The notes below the pieces were generated by a model. The model was not told the origin of the DNA. It did no database searches and saw only the letters and a program-made list of their open reading frames with translations. This document shows positions 57,306 through 64,000 of a DNA stretch of 64,000 nt, in pieces (the stretch's first letter is position 1; each line of letters begins with the position of its first letter). The stretch covers positions 1-64,000 of the forward strand of contig VGIC01000003.1 in the NCBI GenBank assembly GCA_016867975.1, in the 5' to 3' direction. The stretch comes from Betaproteobacteria bacterium (GTDB lineage Bacteria; Pseudomonadota; Gammaproteobacteria; Burkholderiales; Methylophilaceae). The translations under genes and the position numbers were made by a program.

Positions 57306-57650
57306 ATGGTAAGACAGCTACAACTAGGCGCATCCATCAGTCTGCTGGCCTTGATTCTGCTGACACTTGCATGGGAAACAGCCCTTGCCCCACTCAGGCC
57401 AGGCGGATCTTTATTGATGCTAAAAACACTACCGCTCCTTCTCCCATTGTTTGGGGTCTTGCATGGAAAGCGTTATACCTACCAATGGGCCAGTATGTTC
57501 ATCTTGCTTTATTTCACAGAAGGGGCGGTACGTGCTTGGTCAGAACATGGTCTTTCGGCAAAGCTTGCCTTGGCAGAGTGTGCAATTGCGTTTATATTTT
57601 TCTTCTGTGCCATCTTCTACGCTCGACTGGCGCGCTACAAAACATTATAA
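57306..57650 (+). CDS. DUF2069 small membrane protein
   Basis: A 114-aa protein with four hydrophobic helices (SLLALILLTLAWE, KTLPLLLPLFGVLHGKRYTY, ASMFILLYFTEGAVRAW, AIAFIFFFCAIFYARLAR), resembling DUF2069. In many betaproteobacteria it follows a wrbA gene, as here. Function unknown. Confidence 0.85.
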   Translation: MVRQLQLGASISLLALILLTLAWETALAPLRPGGSLLMLKTLPLLLPLFGVLHGKRYTYQWASMFILLYFTEGAVRAWSEHGLSAKLALAECAIAFIFFFCAIFYARLARYKTL

Positions 57651-57701
57651 AATCGCCATTTCTCCCGCGCTAAACATTACTTCTTCCACTATAATCCTAG
57701 C

Positions 57702-58442
57702 ATGAGAATTTTACTTTCCAACGATGATGGCTATTTTGCTCCTGGCCTTAATATCCTCGCCGAACACATCAGCAGGATTGCAGAGATTACGGTCGTAGCC
57801 CCTGAAAGAAATCGTAGTGGCGCCAGCAATTCACTGACATTAGACCGGCCGCTGAGCGTCAAAAAAGCCCATAATGGCTTCTTTTATGTGAATGGTACGC
57901 CGACTGACTGCGTTCATATTGCGCTGACTGGACTGATGGACACCATGCCAGATATGGTCATCAGTGGTATCAATGATGGCGCCAACATGGGCGACGACAC
58001 TATTTACTCAGGCACCGTGGCTGCGGCAATGGAAGGTTATCTGCTGGGCATTCCATCGCTTGCAGTCTCCATGTCACAACACAACTCGACGCACTTTGAA
58101 ACCGCTGCCAGAGTTGCAGTTGAGCTGATTCAGCATTATCAGAAAAACAATTTCAAATCACCTACGCTGCTCAATGTCAACGTACCGAACATCCCTTACG
58201 ATGAGTTGCAAGGTCGCGCTGTCACGCGTCTAGGTAAGCGTCACAAGGCAGAACCTGTGGTGCAGCTCAAAACGCCGCGCAATGAGACCGTGTACTGGGT
58301 GGGGGCAGCTGGTCAGCCTAATGATGGTGGCGAAGGCACCGATTTTTATGCGGTTGATCGCAACCAAGTATCCATCTCGCCGATTCAGGTAGATTTAACC
58401 AGTCACACACAACTGAATGACATTAAAGACTGGCTCAAGTAG
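57702..58442 (+). CDS. surE: 5'/3'-nucleotidase SurE
   Basis: A 246-aa SurE with [16 protein letters not shown] (metal-binding Asp pair), [25 protein letters not shown] and [19 protein letters not shown]. Stationary-phase survival phosphatase, first of surE-pcm-nlpD. Confidence 0.96.
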   Translation: MRILLSNDDGYFAPGLNILAEHISRIAEITVVAPERNRSGASNSLTLDRPLSVKKAHNGFFYVNGTPTDCVHIALTGLMDTMPDMVISGINDGANMGDDTIYSGTVAAAMEGYLLGIPSLAVSMSQHNSTHFETAARVAVELIQHYQKNNFKSPTLLNVNVPNIPYDELQGRAVTRLGKRHKAEPVVQLKTPRNETVYWVGAAGQPNDGGEGTDFYAVDRNQVSISPIQVDLTSHTQLNDIKDWLK

Positions 58443-58455
58443 GGAAAAATAAACT

Positions 58456-59130
58456 GTGGCTTTAGTAAAATCTTCACAAACGGGCATTGGCATGACGTCG
58501 CAGCGCACACGTGACCGCATGCTTAATCGCCTGCGTGAGCAAGGCATTAAAGATGAGGTCGTCCTTTCCGCCATTGCTGGCATTCCTCGTCACATCTTTG
58601 TCGATGAGGCCTTGTCTATCCGCGCTTACGAAGATGTCTCGTTGCCGATTGGTTTTGGGCAGACCATCTCGCAGCCCTACATCGTGGCTCGCATGTCTGA
58701 ATTACTCCGCAATGGTCAGCCGCTAGGCAAAGTACTCGAGATTGGCACTGGTTGCGGCTATCAAACAGCTGTGCTTTCGAGAATTTCCCAGGAAGTCTAT
58801 TCAGTAGAGCGCATCCGACCGCTGGTCATGAAAGCGCGTGGCCATCTGCGCGAGCTTAAATGTGTGAACGTCAAGCTGGACCATGCGGATGGCAACATGG
58901 GGTTGTCACAATTAGCCCCCTTTGATGCCATTATGGTCACGGCAGCGGCCAGCCACATTCCGCAAGAGCTGCTGAATCAGATGACCATTGGTGGCAGGTT
59001 GGTGATTCCCGTGGGAACGGATGAGCAGATTTTGTGTTTGGTTGAGCGTCTCTCAGCTTCTGAATATCGTCAAACCAAACTCGAAACAGTCAAATTTGTG
59101 CCCCTGCTCGGTGGTACGAGCGCAACATGA
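58456..59130 (+). CDS. pcm: Protein-L-isoaspartate O-methyltransferase
   Basis: A 224-aa PCMT that repairs isoaspartyl residues: [49 protein letters not shown] (SAM loop) and LVIPVGT. The start could be GTG 58456 or ATG 58492; the longer form is common in betaproteobacteria. It overlaps nlpD by 4 nt (ATGA). Confidence 0.95.
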   Translation: MALVKSSQTGIGMTSQRTRDRMLNRLREQGIKDEVVLSAIAGIPRHIFVDEALSIRAYEDVSLPIGFGQTISQPYIVARMSELLRNGQPLGKVLEIGTGCGYQTAVLSRISQEVYSVERIRPLVMKARGHLRELKCVNVKLDHADGNMGLSQLAPFDAIMVTAAASHIPQELLNQMTIGGRLVIPVGTDEQILCLVERLSASEYRQTKLETVKFVPLLGGTSAT

Positions 59131-60146
59131 GGCTCGCCCACGCTGTATCCATCGCCACTTTAAGCTGCATATTGGCGGCCTGCAGCACTACTACCACTAC
59201 CGCTCCCATCATCGACCGGCCGCCAAGCAGCAAACCGGCCACCAGCAAAAACACCGCAACAAAAGCCTCCACCAAGATATCGGGCATTAAAAACAGCACT
59301 GATTGGCGCCCAGATAACTATACGGTTAAAAAGGGTGATACCTTATTCAGTATCGGACTTGAGCATGGCTATTACTATAAGGATATTGCTCAGGCTAATG
59401 ATATCAAATCACCGTACACCATCAAGGTGGGGCAAGTTCTGAAACTCATCTCATTAAAAGAGAAGCCAGCGACCTCCGAACCCAAGCAGGCTCAGGAACC
59501 CTCTGGCGATGTGACCACCTACCCGATGAGCAATGACGCAGAAGCGCCTGCTCCCAATACCGGTTTAGCAGAAGTGGTCTCCCTTTCCGAGCCTAAAGGG
59601 ATTCGCGAGCCCTACAGTGAGGAGGCATTCAAAAAAACCACGCTGGCCAGCAAGGCTGCAGACGAAAAACTCGTGAGCACTGAGAAACTGCCATCCGCTA
59701 GCACGGTGACTGATCCAAAAATAGAACCGAAGGCAGAGTCGAAATCTACCACTAAATCCAGTAGCGAATCAACCGATAATCTAGAGTGGTCTTGGCCTAC
59801 AAAAGGTAAGGTGATCGGTCACTTCAATGATGCCGGCAATAAAGGAATCGATATCGCAGGCAGCATGGGGCAAAGTGTTATGGCGGCCTCCACTGGTAAA
59901 GTCATCTATGCCGGCTCAGATTTACGCAGTTATGGCAAACTGGTGATTGTGAAGCACAATGCAAACTATCTCTCTGTGTACGCCCATAACAGCCAGATTC
60001 TGGTCAAGGAGGGGCAGCAGGTGAGTGCTGGACAAAAAATCGCTGAAATGGGCAATACTGATAGCAGTATAGTCAAGTTGCACTTTGAAATACGCCAGCA
60101 AGGGAAATCTGTAGATCCGGTTAAGTTCCTAGCCAGCAATGAATGA
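59127..60146 (+). CDS. nlpD: NlpD-like lipoprotein: LysM plus degenerate M23 domain
   Basis: A 339-aa lipoprotein: signal with lipobox LAAC (Cys ~19), LysM (~68-112, [20 protein letters not shown]), a Pro/Ser/Lys/Glu-rich linker, and a C-terminal M23 domain ([12 protein letters not shown] ... [11 protein letters not shown]). The usual first zinc histidine (HxGxD) is N in NKGID, so the peptidase is probably inactive and acts as an amidase activator like E. coli NlpD. No rpoS follows. Confidence 0.92.
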   Translation: MRLAHAVSIATLSCILAACSTTTTTAPIIDRPPSSKPATSKNTATKASTKISGIKNSTDWRPDNYTVKKGDTLFSIGLEHGYYYKDIAQANDIKSPYTIKVGQVLKLISLKEKPATSEPKQAQEPSGDVTTYPMSNDAEAPAPNTGLAEVVSLSEPKGIREPYSEEAFKKTTLASKAADEKLVSTEKLPSASTVTDPKIEPKAESKSTTKSSSESTDNLEWSWPTKGKVIGHFNDAGNKGIDIAGSMGQSVMAASTGKVIYAGSDLRSYGKLVIVKHNANYLSVYAHNSQILVKEGQQVSAGQKIAEMGNTDSSIVKLHFEIRQQGKSVDPVKFLASNE

Positions 60147-60206
60147 TACGCACGGTCGTCAAAGAAAACCCATCGTTGCCAAAATAGAGCCGAATAAATA
60201 TCCGTA

Positions 60207-60258
60207 TTGCCCATAAGCCAGTACTTGGCTTATCCAACTTACTCCCCATAAAGGGCAT
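60207..60258 (-). repeat. Dispersed two-hairpin repeat, copy 3 (inverted, internally deleted)
   Basis: Read on the minus strand it begins ATGCCCTTT and ends AAGCCAAGTACTGGCTTATGGGC, matching both ends of the repeat at 231-303 and 2124-2195. The central TTTGCT...AGCAAA hairpin is missing. It lies in the 284-nt gap between nlpD and the UPF0114 gene. Confidence 0.65.
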
Positions 60259-60395
60259 CACTACCCATCTAAAGTCGCTACAATGGTTTCAGCGGCTATC
60301 CCGATAAGCAGAATCTGGCAGAAGGCGATGGGCGGGTCAACGTGAAAACTGAAAACGAAGAGACCGTTGCCGTTCAATCATTTTCAGTGAAATAT

Positions 60396-60420
60396 GTACC
60401 CGCTCCTTCACAGCGGGTAC
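60396..60420. terminator. Perfect 9-bp hairpin at the 3' end of the UPF0114 gene
   Basis: GTACCCGCT (60396-60404) pairs exactly with AGCGGGTAC (60412-60420) around CCTTCAC. It lies 10 nt beyond the stop of the minus-strand UPF0114 gene. The following sequence is T-poor, so it may be a 3'-stabilising hairpin or weak terminator. Confidence 0.45.
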
Positions 60421-60430
60421 AGCGAATGTA

Positions 60431-60976
60431 TTAGTGTTGATTGGTTGTCGAATGCGACATCAATTTGTCGATGTAGGCAATAGATACAGCTGATAACACA
60501 AAGGCCATGTGGATGATGGTTTGCCAGATCAATACTTTGTCTGACAAGTTTTCGGCATTGATGAATGTTTTGAGCAGATGAATTGATGAAATGCCGATGA
60601 TGGCGGTTGCCAGTTTTACTTTTAACAGATTGGCATTCACATGCGAGAGCCAATCGGGCTCATCAGGGTGGCCTTCAAGGTTAAGACGGGAAACGAAAGT
60701 TTCATAGCCGCCAACAATGACCATAATCAGCAGGTTTGAAATCATCACTACGTCAATCAGCCCAAGCACGATCAGCATAATGTCAGTTTCTGCTAGCGAC
60801 GTTGCTTTGCCAACCATGTGGACGAGTTCTACCCCAAAGAAGAATACATAGACGGCTTGGGCGACAATCAGGCCTAAATAAAGCGGCAGCTGTAGCCAGC
60901 GGCTACCAAATAGGATGTTGGTCATAATGCTACTTTGTTTGTATTCTGTAGCGTGTGGTGTGTGCTTTTGAGCCAT
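60431..60976 (-). CDS. UPF0114 (YqhA-like) membrane protein
   Basis: A 181-aa protein of the UPF0114/YqhA family: WLQLPLYLGLIVAQAVYVFF, DIMLIVLGLIDVVMISNLLIMVIVGGYE with the family's conserved acidic and Asn positions, WLSHVNANLLKVKLATAIIGISSIHLLK and a final TM helix. Four TM segments. Function unknown. AAGG lies upstream of the ATG. Confidence 0.88.
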   Translation of the reverse strand: MAQKHTPHATEYKQSSIMTNILFGSRWLQLPLYLGLIVAQAVYVFFFGVELVHMVGKATSLAETDIMLIVLGLIDVVMISNLLIMVIVGGYETFVSRLNLEGHPDEPDWLSHVNANLLKVKLATAIIGISSIHLLKTFINAENLSDKVLIWQTIIHMAFVLSAVSIAYIDKLMSHSTTNQH

Positions 60977-61040
60977 TGCGTAAACCTTTTTTCAACGTCT
61001 GATAATGGTGGATATTGTACCAGCTAGAGGTGGATTTCTA

Positions 61041-61880
61041 TCAGGCAATGTTGTATTCCAACGAATAGTGAGCATCTTTATCCAATGCCAGTGTCTCGGT
61101 CAGCGCCGGCATTGCCTCTTCCAGAGTTTTAGGCAAGGTCCACGGTGGATTGATAATGAACATACCGCTACCGTGCATACCAAACCCTTCAGGAGAGGGG
61201 GTGTGGATACTCATGCTGACGTGTAACCAGTCAGTCATGTCTAAGTGCATGAGGTCATCTACCATCGCATCCGGCTCTGGGCGTTGCAGAATGGGGTACC
61301 ACACCAGATAGGTGCCAGTTGGGAAACGCTTCAGGCTATCCTTGAGCATGTGAAGCACATGCTGGTAATCTTGCTTGTCCTCATAAGGCGGATCAATCAA
61401 CACAACAGCCCGCCGTGGTGGTGGGGGCAGGCAGGATTTGATGCCAGAAAAGCCATTTTGCATCTCAACTTTCACCTGTTTTCTCGAGCCATCAAAATTT
61501 TGATTCAGCAGCTTGTAATCATTGGGATGCAATTCAAATAGACGCATTCTGTCATCGGCACGTAAATACTGCTGTGCCAGCATGGGAGAGCCGGGGTAGA
61601 ACGTCGCTCCTTGACTCAAGGCTTGGACATGGCTGACATAATCGGTCAGTGACTGCGGCAGGTGCTTGGCAGAATATAGCTTGGCAATGCCATCCTTGAA
61701 CTCTGCATTCTGAGTGGCATAACCTTCATCCAGACTGTATAAACCGGCACCGGCATGGGTGTCGATATACCAGAATGGTTTATCTTTCTTGACAGTGTGC
61801 TCCAGCACCAAACTGAGGATGTAATGCTTTAAAACATCGGCGTGGTTTCCAGCGTGAAAGGCGTGACGGTAACTCAGCAT
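61041..61880 (-). CDS. rlmJ: 23S rRNA (adenine(2030)-N6)-methyltransferase RlmJ
   Basis: A 279-aa RlmJ: MLSYRHAFHAGNHADVLKH, IDTHAGAGLY, FYPGSPMLAQQ and the N6-methyltransferase catalytic DPPYE (VLIDPPYEDKQDY). It methylates A2030 of 23S rRNA. Full length, monocistronic. Confidence 0.94.
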   Translation of the reverse strand: MLSYRHAFHAGNHADVLKHYILSLVLEHTVKKDKPFWYIDTHAGAGLYSLDEGYATQNAEFKDGIAKLYSAKHLPQSLTDYVSHVQALSQGATFYPGSPMLAQQYLRADDRMRLFELHPNDYKLLNQNFDGSRKQVKVEMQNGFSGIKSCLPPPPRRAVVLIDPPYEDKQDYQHVLHMLKDSLKRFPTGTYLVWYPILQRPEPDAMVDDLMHLDMTDWLHVSMSIHTPSPEGFGMHGSGMFIINPPWTLPKTLEEAMPALTETLALDKDAHYSLEYNIA

Positions 61881-62010
61881 AAGTAAAGAAAGTGTGAAAA
61901 TACTTGCGCCTATTATACGTTCATCTTCTTCTGATATAAGCGCTGGGTACGGACTAATTTTAAGGAGAACTTTTTGCTCACAACAGCCTTTTCAGTTAGC
62001 ATAGCCGAGT

Positions 62011-62667
62011 ATGAGCACACCACACCATCATTCGCATGATCACGATGATCATGATCATTATTTCATTCCATTTACCCTGATCTTTGTTTTTGCCGTAGTC
62101 GAGGTCGTGGGCAGTTGGTATACCGGTTCTTTAGCCTTGCTGAGTGATGCAGGGCACATGTTCTCAGACGTTGCGGCACTTGGCATGGCTTGGATGGCTG
62201 TACGCATGAGCAAAAAGCCCAACGTAGCACGCCATCACTCCGGGGTCAGCTACGCAGAATTGGCGGTGTCCATCATCAATGCGGCAACCATGTTGCTGGT
62301 AATTGGGTTGGTAGTGGCCGAGGCCATCAGCCGACTCAGCCATCCACATGTGGTCAAGGGAGCGGGGCTTACCATCATTGCCACGCTGGGTTTGATCGTG
62401 AATCTCATTGTGGCAAGACAATTACATCATCAGGCCGAACATCACGCTGAAAGTCTGAATAACCGCGCAGCATTTTTACACGTAATGGGTGATTTGCTCG
62501 GCTCGGTTGCGGCTGTGCTGGCTGGGGTGGTGATTTACTTCACCGGATGGATGCTGATCGACCCCATCCTATCCTTGTTTATCTCGATTTTGCTGTTGGT
62601 GCTCACCATCAATTTGATACGTGAAATTTTGCGCACAGTTAAAGGCGGAGCACGTTCACTGCATTAA
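62011..62667 (+). CDS. Cation diffusion facilitator, without C-terminal domain
   Basis: A 218-aa CDF-family metal exporter. A His/Asp-rich N-terminus (HHHSHDHDDHDHY) is followed by six TM helices with the metal site SDAGHMFSD (helix 2) and HVMGDLLGS (helix 5), as in ZitB/CzcD Zn2+ exporters. The protein ends right after helix 6 (LIREILRTVKGG), where relatives continue ~80 residues into a cytoplasmic dimerisation domain. This may be a natural short CDF or a truncation at the edge of the decayed region that follows. Confidence 0.85.
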   Translation: MSTPHHHSHDHDDHDHYFIPFTLIFVFAVVEVVGSWYTGSLALLSDAGHMFSDVAALGMAWMAVRMSKKPNVARHHSGVSYAELAVSIINAATMLLVIGLVVAEAISRLSHPHVVKGAGLTIIATLGLIVNLIVARQLHHQAEHHAESLNNRAAFLHVMGDLLGSVAAVLAGVVIYFTGWMLIDPILSLFISILLLVLTINLIREILRTVKGGARSLH

Positions 62668-62685
62668 CGAAATGGGTGCCATGCC

Positions 62686-62748
62686 TCAAAAGGCCATTGA
62701 TGCCTCTTCACCGTAGAGAATGAGTCGTTCGTGGATTTGTGCTGTCAT
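62686..62748 (-). pseudogene. N-terminal fragment of a hypothetical protein
   Basis: A well-formed start (AAAGGAACC before ATG 62748) opens only 20 codons, MTAQIHERLILYGEEASMAF, then TGA. The sequence looks like the start of a longer protein cut short. I cannot name the family. It belongs to the decayed region 62668-63700. Confidence 0.4.
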
Positions 62749-62806
62749 GGTTCCTTTCTGTGCGCCTAACGTCTTGGCTGTAAGTCAGTCCCGCTTGATG
62801 GATGAA

Positions 62807-63058
62807 TTAGGTTTTAGAGCGCAAAGGAAATGCACTAGGGTTGCGAATAGACTCTACCGACAAGTCAATATCAAGTAAAGGCCAATAAAGATGATTAGAT
62901 GACTGCTTTTCAACAGTCGTGACTGCTTCAAGAGTAGCACGTTGAAACCATGGGAACTCAGTAAAGGGTACAAACAACTCCTCTTCGTCCAGCAACAGCC
63001 AGAAACCTTTATTTGACGCTAAAGAAACCTCAACTTCCGAAATGGGTACGCCAAGCAT
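62807..63058 (-). CDS. DUF2442 protein (antitoxin-like partner of DUF4160)
   Basis: An 83-aa protein resembling DUF2442: ISEVEVSLASNKGFWLLLDE, ELFVPFTEFPWFQ, HLYWPLLDIDLSVESI. GGAG lies upstream of the ATG. DUF2442 genes are often paired with an upstream DUF4160 gene in toxin-antitoxin-like modules. Here the partner survives only as its 3' part, overlapping this gene's start by 29 nt. Confidence 0.8.
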   Translation of the reverse strand: MLGVPISEVEVSLASNKGFWLLLDEEELFVPFTEFPWFQRATLEAVTTVEKQSSNHLYWPLLDIDLSVESIRNPSAFPLRSKT

Positions 63059-63167
63059 TTAGCATCTCCTTATGATGCCCCTCAACTAATAATAGCGCTT
63101 CATTAAGTCTGAATTCACCGGACTGCGCGCTTTTGCGCAGCCCCACTTTCGCGTGTGAACAAAGTGC
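63030..63167 (-). pseudogene. 3' remnant of a DUF4160-type gene
   Basis: Upstream of and overlapping the DUF2442 start, the minus strand encodes SHAKVGLRKSAQSGEFRLNE and then EALLLVEGHHKEMLNAWRTH in continuous frame. This fits the C-terminus of DUF4160 proteins (AKxWL ... EGF ... ELxxI ... LLEAW). A TAA lies just before the fragment at 63168-63170, with no start codon or N-terminal half. The putative toxin partner is thus lost. Confidence 0.65.
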
Positions 63168-63248
63168 TTAAGCACTTATGTTTCACGGTGAAGCCCCTTG
63201 CGGTCTGAACGATGGGTTAGGGCAAAGCGTAACTTGAGAATGCAGGAA

Positions 63249-63314
63249 TCAATGGGGTTAGATAAAATAAATCGAGTCTGACCCCATTGATGTACTAACC
63301 CCATTGATGTACTA
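63249..63314. repeat. REP-like inverted and tandem repeats
   Basis: TCAATGGGGTTAGA (63249-63262) pairs with TCTGACCCCATTGA (63277-63290) with one mismatch around a 14-nt AT-rich loop. ACCCCATTGATGTACTA then occurs twice in tandem (63281-63297 and 63298-63314). Such AATGGGGTCAGA units commonly flank or descend from REP-associated or IS200-like transposase genes; no such gene is in the window. Confidence 0.7.
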
Positions 63315-63410
63315 CAAAAGATCAAATCATCAGGCACTCAAAACATCACTGTTCAGCACGTGCATGTGGAGGCAGGTGGTCAAGCCCTAGTGGGAAATGT
63401 GAATAAATGA
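63315..63410 (+). pseudogene. C-terminal fragment of a phage/island-type small protein
   Basis: The frame ending at TGA 63408-63410 encodes QNITVQHVHVEAGGQALVGN near its end. This resembles the conserved C-terminal HVHVxxGGQAxVG motif I recall in small hypothetical proteins of phages and genomic islands. Its 5' part is replaced by the tandem repeat immediately upstream. Function unknown. Confidence 0.45.
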
Positions 63411-63693
63411 GGGCATTTGGAAGTTGAATATGAACTCAGCTCCAATAAAAGGGACTCCTAGATATTTGCACGAGCAGAGGGAGCTTTTAAGGAAGGTGGA
63501 AAGTTAAGAGAAACAAAGAAAAGCAGACCTAAGTCGCATTAATTGGCTCGCTCAGTTTTGACACATATCACACAATTATTATAGAGTTAAGGCTAATCGC
63601 AAGATGATGAAGTTGGCTGTGTTAATCAATGCTCAATTGACAAGAGTCAACCTAAGCCTTCTCTTTTACTTGCAACATATAGGACTTTAATAC

Positions 63694-64000
63694 ATGAAGT
63701 TTCTTATTTTTATATTTTTTCTTTTACCTTTTTTAGCAAGAGCAGATCTTTCTGTAGAACAGATTTCACAACCGTCTGCCCCAAAAACTGTTTTAGACAT
63801 CAATATCACTGGGGAAATAAAAAAAAAATGATTTGGCTGATCTAAATGCCGCTCTTGCGAGATATACCACTCCTGAAGAATTTAACCCCGACAAATTATC
63901 TTTAGTAGTTAAACCCAATAGTACAGGAGGTAGTCTAGTAACTGCTATCGAAATAGGACGAGTGCTGAGGCGCTTCAATGCCATAGCCTTGCAGTTAGAA
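63694..64000 (+). pseudogene. Exported Clp/SppA-fold-like protein, frameshifted at A10, partial at window end
   Basis: ATG 63694 (AGGA upstream) starts a signal peptide (MKFLIFIFFLLPFLARA) and mature sequence up to ITGEIKK, then meets TGA (63829-63831) right after a run of ten A (63819-63828). In the next frame the protein continues without a stop to the window end: NDLADLNAALARY ... KLSLVVKPNSTGGSLVTAIE, then IGRVLRRFNA. SxGGSxxxAxxIGRxxR resembles periplasmic ClpP/SppA-like (COG3904-type) proteins. Nine A would restore the frame. This may be a true frameshift, a phase-variable or slippage site, or a sequencing error. The gene is AT-richer than its surroundings. Confidence 0.6.

Larger units (their letters stand above)
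63168..63693. other. Decayed spacer with repeats and fragments
   Basis: 526 nt without an intact gene. It holds a 12-bp palindrome GTGCTTAAGCAC (63164-63175), the REP-like repeats at 63249-63314, a C-terminal protein fragment (63315-63410) and an AT-rich stretch that should carry the promoter of the gene at 63694. A short frame from about 63430 (MNSAPIKGTPRYLHEQ...) may be another fragment; I cannot identify it. Confidence 0.5.

Noticed and set aside
63281-63314. Short CRISPR-like array
   Set aside because: Two 17-bp copies directly abut with no spacers; this is a tandem duplication next to a REP-like hairpin.

Overview
The window looks like chromosomal DNA of a methylotrophic betaproteobacterium, most probably Methylophilaceae (Methylotenera/Methylophilus-like). 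The main reason is a four-gene fhcB-fhcA-fhcD-fhcC cluster for the methanofuran/tetrahydromethanopterin branch of formaldehyde oxidation. The gene orders rlmN-rodZ-ispG-hisS-yfgM-bamB-der and surE-pcm-nlpD, class I fumarase and AcnB also fit. This placement is inferred from gene content only. Nearly all of the window is dense housekeeping sequence; I saw no rRNA or tRNA gene and no CRISPR array.

Layout. 1-126 is the tail of an IS1595-type insertion sequence. 127-2200 holds purT and a truncated hemoglobin, bracketed by two direct copies of a ~73-nt two-hairpin repeat. 2237-5248 has two tandem DEAD-box helicase genes (minus strand) behind a consensus sigma-70 promoter and a leader of about 255 nt. 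5621-10143 carries typA, a PepSY protein and mutL. 10308-12411 is a K+ channel with duplicated RCK domains plus a small membrane protein. A 337-bp MITE with perfect 22-bp terminal repeats (12508-12844) ends 2 nt before miaA; dapC and an EamA transporter follow.

16147-24615 (minus strand) is a nitrate assimilation operon: nirB, NarK/NasA-type transporter, PP2C-kinase fusion, nirD, nasA. It is preceded by a canonical sigma-54 promoter and NtrC-like sites, with a divergent DUF4202 gene. 25481-31206 (minus strand) carries a TPR/O-GlcNAc-transferase-like glycosyltransferase, split mnmD/mnmC, and a ybhP-clsB pair. 31430-36159 is the fhc cluster. 36419-47110 is the plus-strand block from ndk to der, with an ABC ATPase pair inserted between hisS and yfgM.

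47155-52694 has a decayed lipocalin gene, prfC, a membrane protein, acnB (with a deleted MITE copy just upstream) and an EF-hand protein. 52963-60146 has fumA, purB, a wrbA-like gene, a HugZ-like gene, a DUF2069 gene, surE, pcm and nlpD. 60431-62667 has a UPF0114 protein, rlmJ and a short CDF metal exporter. From about 62668 to the end the DNA becomes a graveyard of gene fragments: a DUF2442 gene with the tail of its DUF4160 partner, REP-like repeats, C- and N-terminal protein remnants, and a periplasmic Clp/SppA-fold-like gene frameshifted at a run of ten A.

How it works together. NirB/NirD, NasA and the transporter take up nitrate and reduce it to ammonium, apparently under nitrogen (NtrC/sigma-54) control. 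FhcABCD converts formyl-H4MPT to formate as the last step of H4MPT-linked formaldehyde oxidation. The rest is translation, tRNA/rRNA modification, TCA enzymes and envelope assembly.
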